Positions 57,831 to 64,000 of a stretch of 64,000 nt of DNA are shown here, piece after piece. Position 1 is the stretch's first letter; every line of letters starts with the position of its first letter. The position numbers and the translations under genes were made by a program. Under the pieces are notes generated by a model. It was given only the letters and a program-made list of their open reading frames with translations. It was not told the origin of the DNA and searched no databases. Origin of the DNA: Rattus norvegicus (Eukaryota > Chordata > Mammalia > Rodentia > Muridae). The DNA lies in the NCBI RefSeq assembly GCF_036323735.1, contig NC_086029.1, forward strand, positions 14,183,816-14,247,815. Direction: 5' to 3'.

Positions 57831-58804
57831 GGAAAAAGAGAATTAGTTTTACTGTTTTGTAAATCAGCATGCCCTATCTTCCAAACAAATTATTTCTCTC
57901 TTGAAAAAGAACTGATTGCCTGGAAGTTATTTCCCACTAGTCCAGGTCAATCTATCTCAAATATGAAATGTCAAGTTAAAAGTGGGAGCCTTCAGTAACT
58001 GGTATTTGAGTTGCTCTTCCAGAAATAAACACACAATGTCAGGGCACACTATATGCACAGTTGATGAAAGTTTGTCCTAGTAAAGAAGATGTAGACAATA
58101 GCTTGCTTTTAAACTGAAATTAAAGATGTCAAGAGAAAGTTAGCTTATATATACGCTACCCCTTATTTCTTCCCTGTATTATTTTACTGAACACAGTCTA
58201 GTCCCAATGAATTTTTAATAACTCCAGTTCTATTACTTATTTACTAAACTCAGTCTGTCTTGTGAGTAATATTGTCAGTAATATGTTTTTAGAGGTGCTG
58301 GCAAAACCTTTTGTGTAATTATTTTCTTGCTAATCCATATCATTTAGATTCTGATTTTAAGCACCATAATGTTTGGGGGAATTTAACTATTTTTATTTAA
58401 TGAAGATTTTAAAACTTTTTTATCTGAATTAACTGGTTAAGGCCTTTCCTCCACTAAGAGATGATTTATGTCTTTCTGTCTTAGATTGAGAGATTCTGTG
58501 CCTACTGTACCTGAATCTTACTTTCTACTTCTTAAAAAAATCATTTTACTTCACATTGCAAGATAAAAATCAGTCATAGTGGAGAGGTTAAGGGAACAGA
58601 AACTTGAAACATCCTGTATGATCACATCCATAACCTAGATAGAAGAATGAAAGATTATTTCTTGACTCTAGGTCAGATAACCTCTGAGAGAATGGTATTG
58701 TCATAGTCGATGGGTCCTCTCATTTCAATTTAATAAAGTTAATATAATCCCCATTGGAAAGCCATAGATTTGGAGCCTAGACTCTCATGTACAAAAGATG
58801 ATGT
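57831..58804. other. Unique AT-rich sequence, no gene seen
   Basis: No supported repeat or coding region. Confidence 0.5.
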
Positions 58805-58955
58805 TAAATTTCTGAGCCTTCTGTGACCATCTGTCAGGTGCTGAAGTTATAGGCATGTACTACCAGTTTATAAGGTGCTAGGGATTGACCCAGGACTTCA
58901 TGCATGCAAAGTAAACTCTCTACTCACTGAGCTACACCCAGAGCTCTCTGTAAAG
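58805..58955 (-). repeat. B4-type SINE
   Basis: Minus-strand composite: 'ataggcatgtactaccag' (B1-like) followed by 'ggtgctagggattgaccca', 'cttcatgcatgcaaag' and 'ctgagctacaccc' (ID/tRNA-like). That B1 plus ID order is typical of B4. Confidence 0.65.
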
Positions 58956-59029
58956 TCTTGTTGTAACTTCTTAAGCTGTGTTTGACTGATACCCCTGGGA
59001 TGCATGCTCTTTTCTCAAGTGAAACTGAG

Positions 59030-59130
59030 AAGCAGTGAATCTAGGGTAGAGGAGAGGTTGGGGGAAGGATGGGAGGAGTGGAGGAATGGGAAACTGTGGT
59101 CAGGATGTATTATATGAAAGAAAAGAATTC
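59030..59130 (+). repeat. L1/Lx 3'-terminal fragment
   Basis: G-rich 'gaggttgggggaaggatggg', then 'actgtggtcaggatgtatta' and an A-rich end, typical of the last ~90 bp of Lx-type L1s. Confidence 0.55.
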
Positions 59131-59649
59131 TTTAAAATCTTTCAACAAAAGAAATTCTTCCTGAAAAGAATTTTTTTAATCTCCCAAATAGCTGTTGAGA
59201 CTTCCTGCTAATAATTATCTTAGAGTTATGTCCTTACCTGGGCATCTTAACATTGTGCCTGTGAAAATGAATTTGTGCTCAAACCCCAAAAGAGATTCTT
59301 ATTTAGGAAAGGGTTGTTTTCATCTTTCTGCTAAAGACGGTCCCTTTATTTTTTCTGGTTTACCTCCAGCAGAGAGATTGTCCACCCTTAGTTTACCTTC
59401 ATGATTCTCTTTCTTGAAAACAACACGTTTTAAAAAAATATTTGAGAGTGGCACACAATCATTTTGAACATCTTCATTTCTCTTCTCGAACTCCTATCTG
59501 ATCTACTTCATCTCTCCATCCATTCAACATCATGTTCTCTCTGCTATCCTCTCTCTCTTAGACCCATCCAGTTCAGTTTTTTGTTGGCTAACTACTCTAT
59601 GATAGCTTGCCCTAAATTGTGGTTAATATACCAGAAACCGTACCATTAA
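59131..59649. other. Unique sequence, no gene seen
   Basis: No supported feature. Two short frames (61 and 69 codons) lack recognisable domains. Confidence 0.5.
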
Positions 59650-59660
59650 AGAATACTGAC

Positions 59661-61076
59661 TCCTTCAGTCCTTCTAGCTCTTCCATTGGGGGTCTCTGGA
59701 CTCAGTCTGATGTTTGCCTGTGAGTACTTGCATCTGTATTGGTCAGGTGCTGGTAGAACCTCTGGGGGAATAGCCACACCAGGCTCCTGTCAGCATGCAC
59801 GTTTTAGCAACAGAAATAGTCAGGGTTTGGTGTCTGTAGATGGAATAGATCTCTAGGTGGGGCAGTCTCCGGATGGCTTTTCCTTCAGTTTCTGTTCCAT
59901 TTTTGTCCCTGTCTTTCCTTTGGACAGGAACAATTCTGGATTAAAAATTTTGAGATGGGTGAGTGGCCCCACCCCTCAACTGGGGACTATGTTTATTTAC
60001 TGGAAGTAGTTTCTACAGGTTCTATATCCCCTTTGTTGGGTATTTCAGCTAGAGTCATCCCCATTGGATCCTGGAATCATCTCTCTTCCCTGGCATCTAG
60101 GACTTTCTAGAGGCTATCCTCAGTTCCCCATCCCCTGCTGCTATTCAATTTCCTGACTCCCAGTACTTCTCTCGTGTCTTTCCATTACCTGATCCTGCTC
60201 CCCCTTTTCCCTCCCTCTCAGGTCCTTCCTTACCTCTACTATCTGTGATTATTTTGTATCACCTTCTATGTAGGAGGAAGCTTCCACACTTTGGTCTTCC
60301 TTCTTCTTAAGCTCCATGTGGTTTATGGGTTGTATCTTGGGTATTCTGAGCTTTTCAGATATCCACTTATCAGAGAGTATACACCATGTATGTCCTTTTG
60401 TGACTAGGTTACCTCACTGAGGATGATTTTTTCTAGTTCCATCCATTAGACTATGAACTTCATGAAGTCATTGTTTTTAATAGCTGAGTAGTATTCCATT
60501 GTATAAATGTACCATATTTTCTATATCCATTCTTTTGTTGAGGGACAACTGAGTTGTTCCCAGCTTCTGGCTATCATTAATAAGGATGCTATAAACATTG
60601 TAGAACATATGTCCTTGTTATATATTGAAGCATCTTTTGAGTACATACCTAAGGGTGGTATAGCTGGGTCTTCAGGTGAACTATTTCCAATTTTCTAGGA
60701 ATCAGCAGACAGATTTGAAAAGTGGTTTTGCCCACATCCTCCCACTGTTACCTGCGTTTTTGGTCTTACAATATCAACTAACTGGACCACCCAGAGCTCC
60801 CAGAGAGTAGATATATAACCAAATACATGGAGGGATCCATGACTTCAAATAAGTATCTACCAGAGGGTGGCCTCATCTGGCATCAGTGGGAGGGAAGGCC
60901 CTTGGTATTTTGGAAGCTTGATGCCCCAGCCTATGGGGATTCTAGAGTGATGAGGAGGGAGTGGGTGAGTGGGTGGAGGGAAAAAGGGGAGATGGGATGG
61001 GGATTGTGGAGCGGAAACCAGGAAGGGGAATAACATTTGAAATGTAAATGTATAAAACGGTTAATAAATAGAAGAC
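59661..61076 (+). mobile_element. L1: Third L1 with inverted 5' part
   Basis: A perfect 11-bp direct repeat, agaatactgac, lies at 59650-59660 and 61077-61087. The right part (about 60769-61076) is plus-strand L1 3' UTR with the purine run, 'taacatttgaaatgtaaatg' and a short A-rich tail. The left part (59661 to about 60768) is minus strand and carries the end of ORF2 and the first part of the 3' UTR. In the source RNA the left part came directly before the right part, with ~35 nt missing at the join. This is a twin-primed insertion. Confidence 0.9.
60355..60768 (-). pseudogene. L1 ORF2: Inverted L1 ORF2 C-terminal relic
   Basis: Read on the minus strand this is the last ~135 codons of ORF2. 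On the plus strand 'gctgagtagtattccattgt' and 'cagcttctggctatcatta' are clear. The normal stop region lies near 60355 ('atatccacttatcagagagt'). It is non-functional. Confidence 0.8.
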
Positions 61077-61154
61077 AGAATACTGACACTTCCCTTTCCA
61101 GCAGCTATCAAATGTAATAGCTTATCAGCTAGGGGTGGACTTTATGTCCAACTT

Positions 61155-61320
61155 CCGTCTTAATTTGAGTTTTATTGCTGTAAAGAGACACCATGACCAA
61201 TATAAGTCTTTATATAAGCAAGCGTTTAATTGGGGTTGGACATACAGTTTCAGAGGTTTAGTCTATTATTATCATAGATGGAAGAATGGAAGTGTGTAGG
61301 CAGACATACAATATTTTCTG
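61155..61320 (+). repeat. Partial URR1-like repeat
   Basis: 'gtcttaatttgagttttatt', 'gagacaccatgaccaatata' and 'gtttaattggggttgg' match the first half of the repeat at 51400-51722, with more divergence. Confidence 0.45.
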
Positions 61321-63366
61321 ATCATGTAGTTTTCCTAACTCAAGTCTCCCATGTCCTGCCAATTCCCCTAACCACCTAATTTCATGGTTTTTTCTCTCTT
61401 ACACTTTTTGTGTGTTTTTGCTGTTATTGTTATGGTTTGACATTTTTCTTTTGTCTTTTTGGTTTGTGTTGTATTTGGTTGAATTGGAGTTGTCCTTCTT
61501 AATGAGTAGGTTTAAACCATACCACAGTGACAGATATAAAAATTCTGCTTTGGTGATGGGAAAACTGTTTTCTAATGACCTCTGAGTTTTTGGGCAATTA
61601 ACTTTTCCTTCTTTTCAATATATAAAGTGTAGAGTTGATAATAATATCTCTCTTACAAATACTTTCACCTATTATTATGGCTTCTTGCTATTACTGTTTT
61701 TGTGTGCTCAGTCTCTACTACAGCCATTCACATTAGTTCTGACTAAACCCAATAGTATGTTAATTAAAAATTCTATAAAAACAGATTTTGCTCTTTCTTT
61801 GGTTTTCTGAAAACTAAGATAAGAATATTTTGCACATGTAAAGATATTGTATGACTTTCATTGAATCTAAAATTACTAGAGATAACTTAATTATAGAATA
61901 TTTATATTTAAAATCAGAATGTAGTTACATTCTATTGTGGGGAAATGAATATATTTTTCTTTAAAAATGACACAGTTTTGAAAGAGAATCTAATCCTTAA
62001 TGAATCGTGAACTTTCTGATATTAAATGATTTCACAAAACACTAACTAGCAATTATATACTTTTCCTTGCTCAGAAGCAGTATGTAATGCATGTTTGTAT
62101 AATATGTAATTTTAATACATATTTAATACATATTAAAAAGAAGTAGATTATTTTTTAATATAAAGAAAGGCTTGATTTTGATTCAATTTTATAGTGAGGT
62201 GGCTAGAAATATAAGAAGATAAGGACACTATTTGAAAAAGTTTTGTATATTTTGACCATTTAAATTTGTGTTATTTAATTGAGGATATGCTACTAATATC
62301 TGAACAGATTATTGATTGCCATAGGTTGATTCAACTCAAATTGAATAACTATTTTTCTGTCTAAATGTGTTATTACTCAAATGAATACGTTCTGGCATGG
62401 AATCACTATCTTGGCATGGAATCAAGAATAGATATATTTAATTAGGTAAAATCATCAAATGGTTTATGAATGCACAAAATTGGCTAGAGAGTACTTCTGG
62501 GTCTATTGAAGATAAATCAGGGAAATTTTAATATCCCACTAGAATAGCCAATTAAAACAGTTGCCCCAAGGACATCATTGTTCTTCCTGAACTTAGCATC
62601 TTGAAATCTGTAGAAACCGTATCTTTGCCTTTGTCAACCTACCTGAACGTCCTTTATAACTGAACACCATTCCTCCTAGACACTGTCAGGTGAGAATGGT
62701 TTCTTAGGTTTGTTTTCTTCTTCATCTCTTACAGGTGATTCCAGATCCTGAGAATATATGGTATCCTTTTTTCCCGACATTTGCTATTTTTAAAAATTCC
62801 TCCTCTCTTTAGAAGCACAGTGTCTGTGATGTATATACTATTAAGGTCTAGACAAAAACCTATGGTTGAAGCCATGTACTCATTTCACAGTTACTTTAAA
62901 CCTCCATGTCTCCTTTATGAAAGGCTTTTATACCAATATGAGCATCTCCCTCTGCATTTCTAGTCTTGATCTGGGTTTTAATATCTTTTGTAACAATAGA
63001 CTGCTATAGAATGCCCTGATGGCTTTTTTTATTTATTTTTCATTCAGTCTACTTTTTATGTATTTCACAGACATATTTAAGATTTTTTTCTTTAACAATC
63101 TTTGTATCTCTGCATACAACTCAATTTTAGTCACCATGCTCTGACCATTTACTTCTTGCTCAATTCCACTTTTGCAACATTCATCAACTCTGTAGCCTCC
63201 ATCTAGAGTGGAGAATTCATGGGTTTTGTACCATATAAACCAGAAGGCAATCTATGTTACCAAAGTACCATCATTGGAGACTCTTTATACAGTTGTCCTA
63301 TTACCTTTTTCATGGTTTTCTGCTTCCGACTGATTCACTACAACTTAATTTAAAGGTTATCTATAA
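61321..63366. other. Unique AT-rich sequence, no gene seen
   Basis: About 2 kb with no supported coding, LTR or L1 sequence. Confidence 0.5.
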
Positions 63367-63600
63367 AGGCTGGAGAGATGGATCAAGAGGTAAGAGGTGT
63401 TCTTCAAAAGGATTTGCCTTCTGTTCTCAGAACTGATATAGATGTTTACAATAGCCTATGTTTACAGTAGGGGATGCTACCAACTGAGGGGAATGGACTG
63501 CATACATATGCTACACAGACATACAAAATCCGACAAAACACAAAACACCTGTACATGTAAATGACAACTGAAGCATACTTAAAGTACATCAGCATAGTTA
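63367..63600 (+). repeat. Old B2/B3-type SINE
   Basis: 'ggctggagagatggatcaag' followed by 'aggtaagagg' matches the box A region of B2/B3. A CA-rich 'acacctgtacatgtaaatg' stretch follows at the usual distance. It is strongly diverged. Confidence 0.6.
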
Positions 63601-63928
63601 TAGAATTTTTCGAAAGAAATCCAGATCAAGTGGGTAGTTTAAGAATACAAGTCCACCTTTGGGTACAGGTGGCTGGATGGAGACAGAATCCAGCAAACAA
63701 GTAAGCAGTCGTTTTTCAATATGCTATGAATAGTCTGTCATCAAAAGGTGTACTGTTGATTAATCCTAGCTTGAGCTTTGGCCAATGAATTAGAAACTAG
63801 AGAAGAGGAGGCAAAGGAGTTGTGCTTATAACAGGGATGGTGGGATATAAATTAATTAGAGCAATGTATGACAGCATGAATAGCTGAGTGGAGAGAATGT
63901 AGACAGAAAGTCCCACTGACCTGCTAAG
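63601..63928. other. Unique sequence, no gene seen
   Basis: No supported feature. Confidence 0.5.
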
Positions 63929-64000
63929 TTTTTATTTTTTTCATCTTTATTAACTTGGGTGTTTCTTATTTATATTTCGATTGTTATTCCCTGTCCCGGT
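63929..64000 (-). mobile_element. L1: L1 3' end running off the window
   Basis: A T-rich start, then 'ggtgtttcttatttatattt' and 'ttgttattccctgtcccggt', matching the 3' terminus of the L1 at 44386 on the minus strand. Its length beyond base 64000 is unknown. Confidence 0.8.

Noticed and set aside
1..64000. CRISPR array, operon, riboswitch or other prokaryotic or plasmid features
   Set aside because: The DNA is clearly mammalian. The tandem repeats seen are microsatellites, L1 promoter units or LTR duplications, and none has regular repeat-spacer structure.

Overview
The window is mammalian nuclear DNA from a rodent, most likely rat (Rattus). It is AT-rich and poor in CpG. I could support no host protein-coding gene, tRNA or rRNA. 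The species call rests on the LINE-1 (L1) copies: their ORF1 and ORF2 reading frames, purine-rich 3' UTR and GC-rich promoter of roughly 600-bp units look like the rat L1 lineage. Relics of the older rodent Lx family, B2/B4-type SINEs and class II endogenous retrovirus (ERV) sequences support a murid rodent. About half of the window is recognisable mobile DNA, so it is probably a gene desert or a large intron.

Layout. 0-8 kb: antisense Lx 3' UTR pieces on both sides of a decayed, near full-length plus-strand L1 (1358-7528). 9-16 kb: two 5'-truncated L1s whose 5' parts are inverted (9197-12214 and 13295-16176), with a 104-bp L1 tail between them. 16-33 kb: mostly unique AT-rich DNA with a solo LTR (19049-19735), several short L1 3' ends, and two stretches that keep more CpG than their surroundings. 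33.6-39.3 kb: an old, almost complete minus-strand L1 whose promoter is made of ~205-bp units. 39-42.6 kb: unique sequence with one strong 30-bp-stem hairpin. 42.6-44.4 kb: an Lx relic. 44386-51373: a young, near-intact minus-strand L1 with a 14-bp target-site duplication (TSD), an open ORF1, an ORF2 broken by one missing base, and a promoter of ~604-bp tandem units. 51.4-57.6 kb: a DNA-transposon-like repeat, then an ERVK/IAP-like provirus with paired LTRs (51937-57607) inserted in an Lx 3' UTR. 58-64 kb: SINE and Lx fragments, a third inverted L1 (59661-61076), and an L1 tail running off the right edge.

How the parts relate. The elements are layered: Lx relics are oldest, the L1s with many stops came next, and the L1 at 44.4-51.4 kb is the youngest clear insertion. 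The provirus has LTRs that differ by only about 5-6% (my hand count), yet its interior carries badly decayed gag/pol-like sequence and patches of other repeats. This suggests a non-autonomous element that was moved by proteins supplied from elsewhere. I found no new cellular system. The points most worth checking are the provirus, the contrasting L1 promoters, the one-heptad length difference in L1 ORF1, the three inverted L1s and the hairpin.
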